DNA of 64,000 bases from Defluviitaleaceae bacterium. Its GTDB lineage: Bacteria; Bacillota; Clostridia; Lachnospirales; WQUN01. Position 1 is the first letter of the stretch. Every line of letters begins with the position of its first letter. Location: assembly GCA_009779835.1 (NCBI GenBank), contig WRBD01000003.1:46867-110866 (forward strand). The letters run 5' to 3'. Of the stretch, positions 40,566-50,303 are shown in pieces. The position numbers and the translations under genes were made by a program. The notes under the pieces were generated by a model. That model ran no database searches, was not told the origin of the DNA, and worked only from the letters and a program-made list of their open reading frames with translations.

Positions 40566-42512
40566 ATGCTTCTTTCAATAGGAATGATAGTCAAGAATGA
40601 AGAAAAAAAGTACCTGTTTGAATGCTTAAACAGCATACAGCCCATTTTGGAAGAAGTGGACAGCGAGTTAATTATTTTCGACACGGGTTCTACAGACGAT
40701 ACAATTGAAATAGCACGGGGGTACACTTCCGAGGTTTATGAAATAGAGTGGCGTGATGATTTTTCGTGGGCGCGAAACCATACTTTAGAGAAAGCGACCG
40801 GAGAATGGTTTATGTATGTTGATGCCGATGAAATTTTTACCGATGTTTCGGATATTATCTCGTTTTTTAACGGCGGCGAATATAAAAAATTCAAAAGCGC
40901 GAGCTACCGCTGGCGCAATGTTATCACAGATACAACATTTAACTACTCCCGCCCAATCAGACTTTTTAAAATGGAGAAAGATATACGGTTTGTGGGAAGG
41001 ATCCACGAAGCAATTCAGCATAAACAACCTTTAAAATATCTTGAAAGCATTGCGGACCATTACGGCTATTACTCTCAGGGCTTGCAGGGGCAGAAAAATT
41101 CCGCGCAAAAGCACGAGAGGAATGTGAAGCTGCTGCTGCAAACGCATAATGAAAACCCCAAAGACGCGAGGACAATTCACGCGCTTGCCAATACCTATCT
41201 TGCCGCGGGGGACAAGATAAAATTCAAAGAGTATTTGGATTTGGGCATGGAAGTGACAAATAGTGATGTGAATAACATTATGTATCATGTTTTTACCGAT
41301 TTGCTTGTAACATATTACAATGAAGTAAACGATAACGGCAATTTAATAAAAACAGCTGAAGAATACATCAAACACAATAAAATAAACCAATGTATTTTAC
41401 CTGTGTACTATTATTATACCTTAGGGTTGATATCAGCAGGCAGAAAAAAAGAGGCGGCGGAATCCGCATTTAAAACACTGGAGTATTTTGATTTAAACAA
41501 ACAAGGGAAGCTTGATTCCGAAGTAGGTTTATACACGGTTTTTCCGTCGGAGCTCACGGATAATCGTGCCGAGTGCGTTAAGATGCTTGCCGTTACAAAT
41601 GCGTTGTGCCATGAATTTGAAGCGGCGTTTAAATGGGTGGCGGAGTATGAAAACGAAACGGGCGAAAGAATTGACACCTTAATAATAGACGCGTATGTTG
41701 GGCATTGCATAGAAAACAAAGACGCGGCAGGCTTGCCGTTGTTGTACGGCTTCGCGCTTAAATACGGCGCGGGTTCCGAAATGTACGATAACATAATTTC
41801 CATATTGGAAAAACATATCTCTGCCGAAGCTAAACCTCATGTGGCGGAAGCAATGGTTAACGAGCCGTCACTTACCAAAGAGGAAGACGATTATATGCGT
41901 TTACAGCGTTTGCGTGCCACAGGAAACACTACAGAGTATAAGTCTCATCTTGATTATTTTTTAAAAACAAACAAACCATTCAACAACTTTTATAGCGATG
42001 TAATTTTCTTTGCCATGAAATGGAACAAAGATTTTTCCGGTTTTATTGAGAATGTATTTATAAGCGACTCTGCTAAATTCATCGAAAGTATATTTCTTAC
42101 CAACCACGGCTTTGCAGACATATTGTTAAGGTTTTTTGAAACGGAAAACCGATTTAACAAAAACCAAGCAATAAAAAGCGCACGAATAATCTCAAGCCTG
42201 TGTATGCACACTTTTATGAAAATAAGTGGAAACAATAATGCGGACAACGTTCGCAAAGTAGCATTGCATGAATTGGCAATGCGTTCCGGCCACAGATACC
42301 TAAGCATGGTATACAAACCGGATGTATATTGTGAAAGTGAGATAGTATCAGTCTCCGAAACAGAAGCGTATATTTTTTTCGCCGGAGAAGCTTTCATCTG
42401 CAAAGACAGTGGAGATATACTGGGCTATGTACGCGGCTTGCGTAAAGCATTGCAGTTTAACCCGGGCATGAACCGTATAATTCAGCTTTGCATGGAAAGC
42501 CTGCAATATTAA
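40566..42512 (+). CDS. glycosyltransferase family 2 with TPR-like C-terminal region
   Basis: LLSIGMIVKNEEKKYLFECLNSIQPILEEVDSELIIFDTGSTDDTIEIARGYTSEVYEIEWRDDFSWARNHTLEKATGEWFMYVDADEIF. Confidence 0.9.
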   Translation: MLLSIGMIVKNEEKKYLFECLNSIQPILEEVDSELIIFDTGSTDDTIEIARGYTSEVYEIEWRDDFSWARNHTLEKATGEWFMYVDADEIFTDVSDIISFFNGGEYKKFKSASYRWRNVITDTTFNYSRPIRLFKMEKDIRFVGRIHEAIQHKQPLKYLESIADHYGYYSQGLQGQKNSAQKHERNVKLLLQTHNENPKDARTIHALANTYLAAGDKIKFKEYLDLGMEVTNSDVNNIMYHVFTDLLVTYYNEVNDNGNLIKTAEEYIKHNKINQCILPVYYYYTLGLISAGRKKEAAESAFKTLEYFDLNKQGKLDSEVGLYTVFPSELTDNRAECVKMLAVTNALCHEFEAAFKWVAEYENETGERIDTLIIDAYVGHCIENKDAAGLPLLYGFALKYGAGSEMYDNIISILEKHISAEAKPHVAEAMVNEPSLTKEEDDYMRLQRLRATGNTTEYKSHLDYFLKTNKPFNNFYSDVIFFAMKWNKDFSGFIENVFISDSAKFIESIFLTNHGFADILLRFFETENRFNKNQAIKSARIISSLCMHTFMKISGNNNADNVRKVALHELAMRSGHRYLSMVYKPDVYCESEIVSVSETEAYIFFAGEAFICKDSGDILGYVRGLRKALQFNPGMNRIIQLCMESLQY

Positions 42513-42526
42513 CGGGGTGATGAAGA

Positions 42527-43612
42527 ATGAAAAAAAGAATAAATATAATGACCTCATGCGACGGCAACCTAGTGAAATATATTCTGCCGCAGTTGACTTC
42601 AATAAATAAAAACCTGAGTGACTACGATATACATTTTTATTTGGCACACAGCCGAATTTTTCCGAAAGAAGTACAAGCGTTAAAGTTATTTGCGCAGGAA
42701 AAAACAAGCATTACCTTTCACGAAGTAAAGGTAACAAAAAATATACCGTTTTATGAAAGCCTTGTAACCGGCGGCGGCGGGCAATGGCCTCAAGAAGCGT
42801 ATTTTACACTAAGGGTACAGGACTATATTCCAGATGATGTTGACAGGATAATGTATATAGACGCAGGTGATGTAATAATAAACGGGGATATTGCACCGTA
42901 TTATTTTGGCGACTTTGAAGGGAAGTCATTAATAGCTTCTCAAATGAATTTTAAAATAAATCCGTCTACCAATGAACGGGAACTTTACACAAAAAACGAT
43001 GTTTTAACAGTTGCTGCCTGTACGCTGTTTAACTCCGGCTCGTATATAATTAACATGGAAAAACTCCGAAAAGAAGGCTGTACGGTCAACGAATATGTAA
43101 AATTACGTGATACATTATTAAAAAACTCAAAAAACGGCCAACCGGCATACTTCGGCGACCAAGGGTTCTTATCCGCCGTCTTTGCGGGAGACATTAATTT
43201 TTTCGGATATCCGCAGTACAAGGATTCAAAATATATGCCGTATAATTTCAGAACATCTTATTGGGGGATGTTCGACGGAGAGCCTGATTATGAACCGGTA
43301 GTTTTGCACTATGCGATTATGTCCAAACCTTGGGTTGTGCGTTTTACCGAAAAAGATATAAATGCGGTTATTGACAAACCGGATTTTGTTGCCAAGCGGC
43401 TTACCGTACCGATACCGACCATAGCGTGTATGACACCGCAGCATTTAAGGCTTGGCGAAGTATGGTGGAAATACGCAAAGGAAACCCCCATATACGAGGA
43501 AGCAAACACAAGGGCGACAATCACCGCAGAAAGCTGGGTGAAACACTACTTACCTCTATGCGCCAGATATGTAGATGTATGCAATCAGATTGCACAGATT
43601 GAAAGAAATTAA
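42527..43612 (+). CDS. GT8-family glycosyltransferase, paralogue 1
   Basis: KKRINIMTSCDGNLVKYILPQLTSINKNLSDYDIHFYLAHSRIFPK...DRIMYIDAGDVIINGDIAPYYFGDFEGKSLIA (DxD). Confidence 0.9.
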   Translation: MKKRINIMTSCDGNLVKYILPQLTSINKNLSDYDIHFYLAHSRIFPKEVQALKLFAQEKTSITFHEVKVTKNIPFYESLVTGGGGQWPQEAYFTLRVQDYIPDDVDRIMYIDAGDVIINGDIAPYYFGDFEGKSLIASQMNFKINPSTNERELYTKNDVLTVAACTLFNSGSYIINMEKLRKEGCTVNEYVKLRDTLLKNSKNGQPAYFGDQGFLSAVFAGDINFFGYPQYKDSKYMPYNFRTSYWGMFDGEPDYEPVVLHYAIMSKPWVVRFTEKDINAVIDKPDFVAKRLTVPIPTIACMTPQHLRLGEVWWKYAKETPIYEEANTRATITAESWVKHYLPLCARYVDVCNQIAQIERN

Positions 43613-43630
43613 TTTTCCCGGTGACAAAGT

Positions 43631-44737
43631 ATGAAAAAAAGAATAAATATAATGACATCCTGCGACGACAACCTTGCTAAATATATTCTGCCGCAGCTTG
43701 TTGCCATAGACAAAAATTTACGTGAGTACGATGTGCATTTTTTTCTTGCACACAGCCGGGTCTTTCCGAAGAATATTAAACTGTTAAAAAATTTCGCAAA
43801 GGAAAAAACAAGCATTACTTTTCACGAGGCAAAGGTGTCAAAGAACATTTCATTTTATGAAAGTTTGGTAAGCGATGGCGGGCCTTGGCCCAGAGAAGCA
43901 TATTTTACCTTAAGGTTACAGGATTATATCCCGGACGACGTAGACAGGATAATGTATATAGATGCAGGGGATGTCATTATAAACGGTGATATTGCACCGT
44001 ATTATTTCGGTGGCTTTGAAGGAAAATCCATAATAGCGTCTATGCATGATTTCAAGTTAAATCCGGCTACCGATGAATATGAATTATATAATAAAGATGA
44101 TTTAATGCATATTTCAAAACACGGTTTATTATTTAATTCCGGCTCTTATGTGATAAACATGGACAAATTCCGAAAAGCCGGTTACTCGGTTTCAGATTAT
44201 TTTAGACTTCGTGATGCTTTGATTGAAAACAAAAAAACCGGTAAACTCGCTTATTTTGGCGACCAGGGTTTTTTAGCCGCCGCATTTGTTGAGGATGTTA
44301 AATTTTTCGGTTACCCGCAATATAAAGGCTCTCCGCATTATATGCCATATAATTTTTGTTCTTTTTATTACGAGATGAACAAAAGTGAACCGGATTATAA
44401 GCCTGTGGTTCTGCATCTTACAAGTCCTGTAAAGCCTTGGGTTGTGCGTTTTTCAGATGAGACAATAAGCATGGTTATTGATAAGCCGGATTTTGTGCAA
44501 AAACGTTTATGGGTAGTCGATTCTTGGGCCATCTCTACAATTACAGGCTTGATTCCGCAACATTTAAAGCTGTGTGAAATTTGGTGGAAATACGCGGAAG
44601 AAACCCCGATATACGAAGAAACAGATATAAAAGCACGAATCACCGCCGACACATGGATAAAGCATTATTTACCATTATGCACACAGTTTGTTGATACCTG
44701 TCATCAACTGGCTAAACTGAAAAATTTGGAGAACTAG
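43631..44737 (+). CDS. GT8-family glycosyltransferase, paralogue 2
   Basis: Same architecture; 5' sequence nearly identical to paralogues 3 and 4. Confidence 0.9.
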   Translation: MKKRINIMTSCDDNLAKYILPQLVAIDKNLREYDVHFFLAHSRVFPKNIKLLKNFAKEKTSITFHEAKVSKNISFYESLVSDGGPWPREAYFTLRLQDYIPDDVDRIMYIDAGDVIINGDIAPYYFGGFEGKSIIASMHDFKLNPATDEYELYNKDDLMHISKHGLLFNSGSYVINMDKFRKAGYSVSDYFRLRDALIENKKTGKLAYFGDQGFLAAAFVEDVKFFGYPQYKGSPHYMPYNFCSFYYEMNKSEPDYKPVVLHLTSPVKPWVVRFSDETISMVIDKPDFVQKRLWVVDSWAISTITGLIPQHLKLCEIWWKYAEETPIYEETDIKARITADTWIKHYLPLCTQFVDTCHQLAKLKNLEN

Positions 44738-44751
44738 CAAGGTGTGAGCGC

Positions 44752-45846
44752 ATGAAAAAAAGAATAAACTTAATGACTTCCTGTGATGATAACCTTGCTA
44801 AGTATATTCTGCCACAGCTTGTTGCCATAGATAAAAATTTACACGAGTACGATGTGCATTTTTTTCTTGCGCACAGCCGCATCTTTCCGAAGAATATTCA
44901 AATGTTGAAAAATTTCGCAAATGGAAAAACAGGCATTACATTTCACGAAGTAAAGGTGACAAAAAATATCTCGTTTTATGAAAGCTTGGCAAGTTTAGGC
45001 GGACCGTGGCCGAGAGAGGCGTATTTTACCCTGCGGTCACAGGATTACTTGCCCTGTGACATAGACAGAATTATGTATATAGATGCCGGCGACGTGATAA
45101 TACATGGTAATATCGCGCCGTATTATTTTGATGACTTTGAGGGAAAGTCCTTAATTGTAACCCCATCGCGATACAAAATAAATCCCGTGACCAATGAGCG
45201 GGAGCTTTTTACAAAAGATGATATGTTTTTGGTGTCCAAGAAAGGTACACCGTTTGGCTCGGGCTCGTTTGTAATGAACATGGGTAAAATCCGAAACGAG
45301 GGCAGTACGGTTAACGATTATGTACACTTGCGCGAAGCGCTTAAGAAAGAAAGGAAACCCGGTGAGTTTGCATTTTTTGGCGACCAAGGTTTTTTGGCGG
45401 CAGCCTTTGTAGGGGATGTTAAATATTTTGGCTATCCGGAACATAAAGATCACCCATGTTATACGCCGTATGACTATACAATGAGTTATTCGATACAGTT
45501 TGAAGGTGAGCCGGACTATGAACCTGTGGTTCTTCATTACATGATTCCGACCAAGCCTTGGGTTGCTCGTTTTTCAGAAGATGACAAAAAAAATATAGAT
45601 ATCTTGGATTTTGGTGTGATTGACCTAAGCATACCTATAATCAGCAAAGCCGATTTCACCCCCCAAGCCTTAAAATTAGCGGAGGTATGGTGGGAATACG
45701 CAAAGGAAACTCCCATATACGAAGAAACAAAAACAAGAGCAGCTATCACCGCCGCTACATGGGTAAAGCATTATTTACCCATGTGCGCGCAATATGTCAA
45801 AGCCCTTCATCAAGTTGAAAAACTAAAAAATCCCAACAAGGCGTGA
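44752..45846 (+). CDS. GT8-family glycosyltransferase, paralogue 3
   Basis: Same architecture; DRIMYIDAGDVIIHGNIAPYYF. Confidence 0.9.
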   Translation: MKKRINLMTSCDDNLAKYILPQLVAIDKNLHEYDVHFFLAHSRIFPKNIQMLKNFANGKTGITFHEVKVTKNISFYESLASLGGPWPREAYFTLRSQDYLPCDIDRIMYIDAGDVIIHGNIAPYYFDDFEGKSLIVTPSRYKINPVTNERELFTKDDMFLVSKKGTPFGSGSFVMNMGKIRNEGSTVNDYVHLREALKKERKPGEFAFFGDQGFLAAAFVGDVKYFGYPEHKDHPCYTPYDYTMSYSIQFEGEPDYEPVVLHYMIPTKPWVARFSEDDKKNIDILDFGVIDLSIPIISKADFTPQALKLAEVWWEYAKETPIYEETKTRAAITAATWVKHYLPMCAQYVKALHQVEKLKNPNKA

Positions 45847-45850
45847 GCGT

Positions 45851-46948
45851 GTGAAAAAAAGAATAAATATAATGACTTCCTGCGATGATAACCTTGCTAA
45901 ATATATTCTGCCGCAGCTTGTTGCCATAGACAAAAATTTGCACGAGTACGATGTGCATTTTTTTCTTGCACACAGCCGTATTTTTCCGAAAAATATTCAA
46001 ATGTTGAAAAATTTCGCAAATGAAAGAACAAGTATTACTTTTCACGAGACAAAAGTGACAAAGAATATTTCGTTTTATGAAAGTTTGGTAAGCAATGGCG
46101 GTATGTGGCCGCGTGAAGCGTACTTCACCTTAAGGGTGCAAGACCATATCCCCAACGATGTAGACAGAATAATGTATATAGACGCGGGGGACGTCATTAT
46201 TAACGGGGATATTGCACCGTATTATTTTGGTGATTTTGAGGGAAAATCCATAATTGCTACCCCTTATATTGGATTTAAAGAAAACCCGGTGACAAAAGAG
46301 TTGGAATTGCACACAAAAGACGATATGCTGAAAGTTGCAAAGAGTGATTCACTGTTTAACTCCGGCTGTTATGTAATAAACGTGGATAAATTTAGAAAAG
46401 AGGGCTACACACTTGACGATTATACACGATTGTGTGGAATATTGGTGGCAAACACGCAATTAGGGGAATATTCATATTTTGGTGACCAGGGCTTTTTGTC
46501 TGCCGCGTTTTGTGGCGATATAAAATTTTTCGGATACCCGAAACACAAAGATCCTTCGTACATGCCCTATAATTTTACGTCATTTTATTGGCATCAATTC
46601 ATAGAGCGCTCGGATTACAAGCCTGTGGTTCTGCACTACGCGACTATGGTAAAACCATGGGGTTTACGTTTTTCTGATGAAGTGATAAACATGGTTTTTG
46701 ACAAACCGGATTTTATGGCAAAGCATCCTGTCGCGGCCAAAGATGCCGCAACCATACCAATAACGTGTTTGCACCCAAAAACTTTAAGGCTTAATGAAAT
46801 TTGGTGGAAGTACGCAAACGAAACACAGATATACGATGAAGCGAATACCCGGGCAAGAATCACCGCCGAAAGTTGGATGAAGCATTACTTGCCGCTGTGC
46901 GCACAACATATTGAAGTTTGCCATAACGGAGGAATTTATGATGAATGA
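45851..46948 (+). CDS. GT8-family glycosyltransferase, paralogue 4 (GTG start)
   Basis: Same architecture; DRIMYIDAGDVIINGDIAPYYFGDFEGKSIIA. Confidence 0.9.
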   Translation: MKKRINIMTSCDDNLAKYILPQLVAIDKNLHEYDVHFFLAHSRIFPKNIQMLKNFANERTSITFHETKVTKNISFYESLVSNGGMWPREAYFTLRVQDHIPNDVDRIMYIDAGDVIINGDIAPYYFGDFEGKSIIATPYIGFKENPVTKELELHTKDDMLKVAKSDSLFNSGCYVINVDKFRKEGYTLDDYTRLCGILVANTQLGEYSYFGDQGFLSAAFCGDIKFFGYPKHKDPSYMPYNFTSFYWHQFIERSDYKPVVLHYATMVKPWGLRFSDEVINMVFDKPDFMAKHPVAAKDAATIPITCLHPKTLRLNEIWWKYANETQIYDEANTRARITAESWMKHYLPLCAQHIEVCHNGGIYDE

Positions 46949-48041
46949 AGCTGAAATAACAGCAATACACACATTTATTGAGTATGGTCTTTTTAATATA
47001 GCATTGGATTTATTGACCATGCACGGGCAAAACAACTCAAAAGACCCTGCACTTCCGCCTTTGTTTGTCCTGCTTCAAGAGCGGATTTCCTTTGCCCAAG
47101 CCGCGGAAAGTGAAGCGGTTGACCCGGGTTTTTATGAATTGATGGAGCGCATCGCCAACCGCTCCGAGGATGAAATATTTACTATGATTTTGAATAATTT
47201 TGTGGATGCTTCCGATGAAATCAAGACAGGGCTGATTATATATTGCACAAGTTTTCAATCGCTTAATTGTTGGGGGAGACTTGACCCTGCAAACAGTGAT
47301 TATCACGACTTTCGCCTTCGCGCAAGCATGGTTAAAAATCATTACGATGATTTGATGTGGCTGCATGAAAGGCTTGCAGATGCCCGCAGCAAAAACGTGC
47401 TGTATGCGGTGCTTGCCAATTGGATTGACTTGGACTGTACCACATTTGAAAAATACAGGGAGCGTGTGTATCCCGAATATTATGACCCTTCTGTTTTTAA
47501 AAAAAATTTTGACGAGGTGTTTTTAGACCTTGGTGCGCTTGGCAGCAGTTCGATGCACTTTATTTGTTCAAACATGGGCAGGTATAAGCGCATTTATTGC
47601 TACGATATAACACCCTCGACTGTCGATGAATTGAAGTGTATCTATAAAAATGCAGAAAATGTAATAATTAATCAAAAAGCGGCATGGAGTAGCTCCGGAA
47701 CAATGTATCTGAAAGAGTTTCCGAGAGGCGAGGCGGGAAATCAAGTGGCAAAAAACGGCGAAATTGCCGTGGAAACCGTGATGATAGACGATGATATTTC
47801 CGAACCCATAACCTTTATTAAAATGGATATAGAAGGCGCGGAAAAAGAAGCCCTGCGCGGCTGTACACGGCAGATACGGGAAAACCGCCCAAAACTCGCT
47901 ATCTGCACATACCACGGATACGAGGATATTTACGCCGTCCCGCGTTTGATTGATGAAATCGCACCGGGATATACCTTTTATATGCGTTACCACGGCACAC
48001 GTAACTGTATCGCAACGGAGTTTTCTTTGCTGGCCGTGTAA
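46938..48041 (+). CDS. FkbM-family methyltransferase
   Basis: EVFLDLGALGSSSMHFICSNMGRYKRIYCYDITPSTVDELK, FIKMDIEGAEKEALRGCTRQIRENRPKLAICTYH; GGAGG upstream of ATG 46938. Confidence 0.88.
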   Translation: MMNEAEITAIHTFIEYGLFNIALDLLTMHGQNNSKDPALPPLFVLLQERISFAQAAESEAVDPGFYELMERIANRSEDEIFTMILNNFVDASDEIKTGLIIYCTSFQSLNCWGRLDPANSDYHDFRLRASMVKNHYDDLMWLHERLADARSKNVLYAVLANWIDLDCTTFEKYRERVYPEYYDPSVFKKNFDEVFLDLGALGSSSMHFICSNMGRYKRIYCYDITPSTVDELKCIYKNAENVIINQKAAWSSSGTMYLKEFPRGEAGNQVAKNGEIAVETVMIDDDISEPITFIKMDIEGAEKEALRGCTRQIRENRPKLAICTYHGYEDIYAVPRLIDEIAPGYTFYMRYHGTRNCIATEFSLLAV

Positions 48042-48077
48042 TTTAATTTTACCGATTAAACAGATAAAAACCAAAAG

Positions 48078-48126
48078 AACCCCCTATGCCGTATTTGAAT
48101 AGGATAAAAAAACGGCAAGGGGGGTT
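48078..48126 (+). promoter_or_regulatory. hairpin + U-tract directly overlapping the RBS of the patatin gene
   Basis: AACCCCC-tat-GCCGT ... ACGGC-aag-GGGGGTT then TTTT and ATG at 48131. Confidence 0.7.
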
Positions 48127-48130
48127 TTTT

Positions 48131-49123
48131 ATGAAAATCGGATTGGCACTTTCAGGCGGGGGGATTCGGGCGGCGATTTTTCATTTAGGAGTGTTGGAAT
48201 ATTTGGCAGAGACGGGGCTATACGGAAAGATTACCAGTATTTCGTCGGTTTCGGGGGCAAGCATTTGCATTGGGCTTATTTTTGCGGCAAATAAAAATAA
48301 ATGGCCGACGGCGGTGGAATTTCAAAAAAATATTCAGCCGCTGGTTCGCCGTTTAATTATTGGGGAAAATATTCAACGCGCCGCTCTTGTTCGTTTGCCA
48401 TTTTCGCCGCTAAAATGGCGGCATCGAGTGGAAATGCTTGCCGATATGCTTGAAAAAAAATGGGGGATAACGGGAGATTTGCAAGACTTGCCGTCGTTTC
48501 CGTTTTGGGAAATAAATTGCACTACTTTTGAAACGGGCAATAGGTTTCGTTTTCGCAGAGATTACATGGGTGACCAAAAAATCGGATATGTGCAGAATCC
48601 GAATTTACCGATTTCGCATATGATTGCAGCATCGGCGGCATTTCCTGTTTTGATAGGCCCGTATGTACTTAAAACCGCCGGGCTGCGCTTTACGAAAGAT
48701 AAAAAAGGCAAACTGCCCGAAGACGAGGTTTTGGATGAATACACCCTTTGGGACGGCGGCGTTTACGATAATCTTGGGCTTGATGCGTTGCATAAAATTG
48801 GCACGGGTCTTGACCGGGAAATAAATTTTGCGATTGTAAGCAACGCAGGCGCGGCAATCGGGGAGCAAGGGCGTAGCAGACCCGTACAAAATTTACGGAG
48901 ACTTTTGGATATTGCAACATCGCAATCGGATGCACTCCGCACACGCGATTTTATTTCTTCCATTGTACACAATCAAAAAGGGTTGTATCTGAAAATCGGA
49001 CACAACCCGGAAAATGAATTTGCGCGAAATTATCCGACAACTTTAAATTCACCATCGGAGAATGATTTCCGCATAATTTTTAATAATGGTTACGAAACCA
49101 TGAAACAGGCGTTTACACGTTAA
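48131..49123 (+). CDS. patatin-like phospholipase family protein
   Basis: KIGLALSGGGIRAAIFHLGVLEYLAETGLYGKITSISSVSGASI and WDGGVYDNLGL. Confidence 0.9.
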   Translation: MKIGLALSGGGIRAAIFHLGVLEYLAETGLYGKITSISSVSGASICIGLIFAANKNKWPTAVEFQKNIQPLVRRLIIGENIQRAALVRLPFSPLKWRHRVEMLADMLEKKWGITGDLQDLPSFPFWEINCTTFETGNRFRFRRDYMGDQKIGYVQNPNLPISHMIAASAAFPVLIGPYVLKTAGLRFTKDKKGKLPEDEVLDEYTLWDGGVYDNLGLDALHKIGTGLDREINFAIVSNAGAAIGEQGRSRPVQNLRRLLDIATSQSDALRTRDFISSIVHNQKGLYLKIGHNPENEFARNYPTTLNSPSENDFRIIFNNGYETMKQAFTR

Positions 49124-50207
49124 ACCGAATTAAAAGCACGTCGCCGTCTTTTACTATATATTCTTTGCCTTCCACGCGCACTTGTCCTTTTTCTTTTGCG
49201 GCGGCGTAGGTTCCTGCCGAGATTAGGTCGTCGTAGGCAACGACTTCGGCGCGAATGAAACCGCGTTCAAGGTCGCTGTGAATTTTTCCGGCGGCTTGCG
49301 GGGCTTTCGAGTTGCGCCGGATTGTCCATGCGCGTACTTCTTTCGGGCCTGCGGTTAAAAAGCTTATTAATCCTAAAAGTTCGTATCCGGCGGATATTAA
49401 ACGGGCAAGGCCGTTTTCGCTTATTCCCATATCCGCAAGGAACATTTCTTTTTCTTCCGCGTCGAGGGTTGCGATTTCGGCTTCGAGTTTTGCGCATGAA
49501 ATAAAAAGTCGTGTGTTTTCCGATTCCGCGAATTCTTCAAGTGCTTTTAACGCGGCATTGCCCGCGCCGTTTTCGATATCGCTTTCGGAAATATTCGCGG
49601 CGTACAACATCGGTTTTTGTGTAATTAATGTGAAACTTTCTACGAGTTTTAAATCGTCCTCGTCATCCCAAACAAGGGAACGTGCGGGTTGTCCCTCTTC
49701 TAGCGTCTCTTTTATTTTTGTAAGGATTTCTTCCTCACGTTTGAAGGATTTATCGGTTCTTGCGGTTTTTTGAACCTTAGCAAGCCGCCGTTCAAGCATT
49801 TCAAGGTCTGCGAAAATTAATTCAAGATTTACTGTTTCGATATCGCGAACGGGGTCGATGGTTTCATGTACATGCGTGACGTTTTCATCTTCGAAGCAAC
49901 GCACAACATGGACAAGCGCGTCCACTTCGCGTATGTGTGAAAGAAACTGATTCCCCAATCCTTCGCCCTGAGACGCGCCTTTTACAAGCCCTGCGATGTC
50001 AACCATTTCAATTGCGGCGGGTACCACAGACTTAGCATTGTAAATTTCATTAAGTTTTCCCAATCGCTCATCGGGGACGGGAACGCGTCCAACGTTTGGG
50101 CTTACTGTGCTGAACGGATAATTTGATGCTTCCGCACCTGTTTGCATAATTGCGTTGTATAATGTACTTTTTCCCGCGTTCGGCAGGCCTACTATTCCTA
50201 ATTTCAT
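49113..50207 (-). CDS. ychF: redox-regulated ATPase YchF (Obg-like GTPase family)
   Basis: KLGIVGLPNAGKSTLYNAIMQTGAEASNYPFSTVSPNVGRVPVPDERL, VDIAGLVKGASQGEGLGNQFLSHIREVDALVHVVRCFE. Confidence 0.97.
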   Translation of the reverse strand: MKLGIVGLPNAGKSTLYNAIMQTGAEASNYPFSTVSPNVGRVPVPDERLGKLNEIYNAKSVVPAAIEMVDIAGLVKGASQGEGLGNQFLSHIREVDALVHVVRCFEDENVTHVHETIDPVRDIETVNLELIFADLEMLERRLAKVQKTARTDKSFKREEEILTKIKETLEEGQPARSLVWDDEDDLKLVESFTLITQKPMLYAANISESDIENGAGNAALKALEEFAESENTRLFISCAKLEAEIATLDAEEKEMFLADMGISENGLARLISAGYELLGLISFLTAGPKEVRAWTIRRNSKAPQAAGKIHSDLERGFIRAEVVAYDDLISAGTYAAAKEKGQVRVEGKEYIVKDGDVLLIRFNV

Positions 50208-50303
50208 TTTAAATTTCCTCTCCGGTACAATTTTTCAACGAGAATTATAGCATGAAAAAACTTTTTTTGTTACAATACAATTACAAATTTTGGGGAGGTA
50301 GCC

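Noticed and set aside
42527-46948. Four GT8 copies as fragments of one frameshifted gene
   Set aside because: Each is full length with its own start, RBS region, DxD motif and stop.
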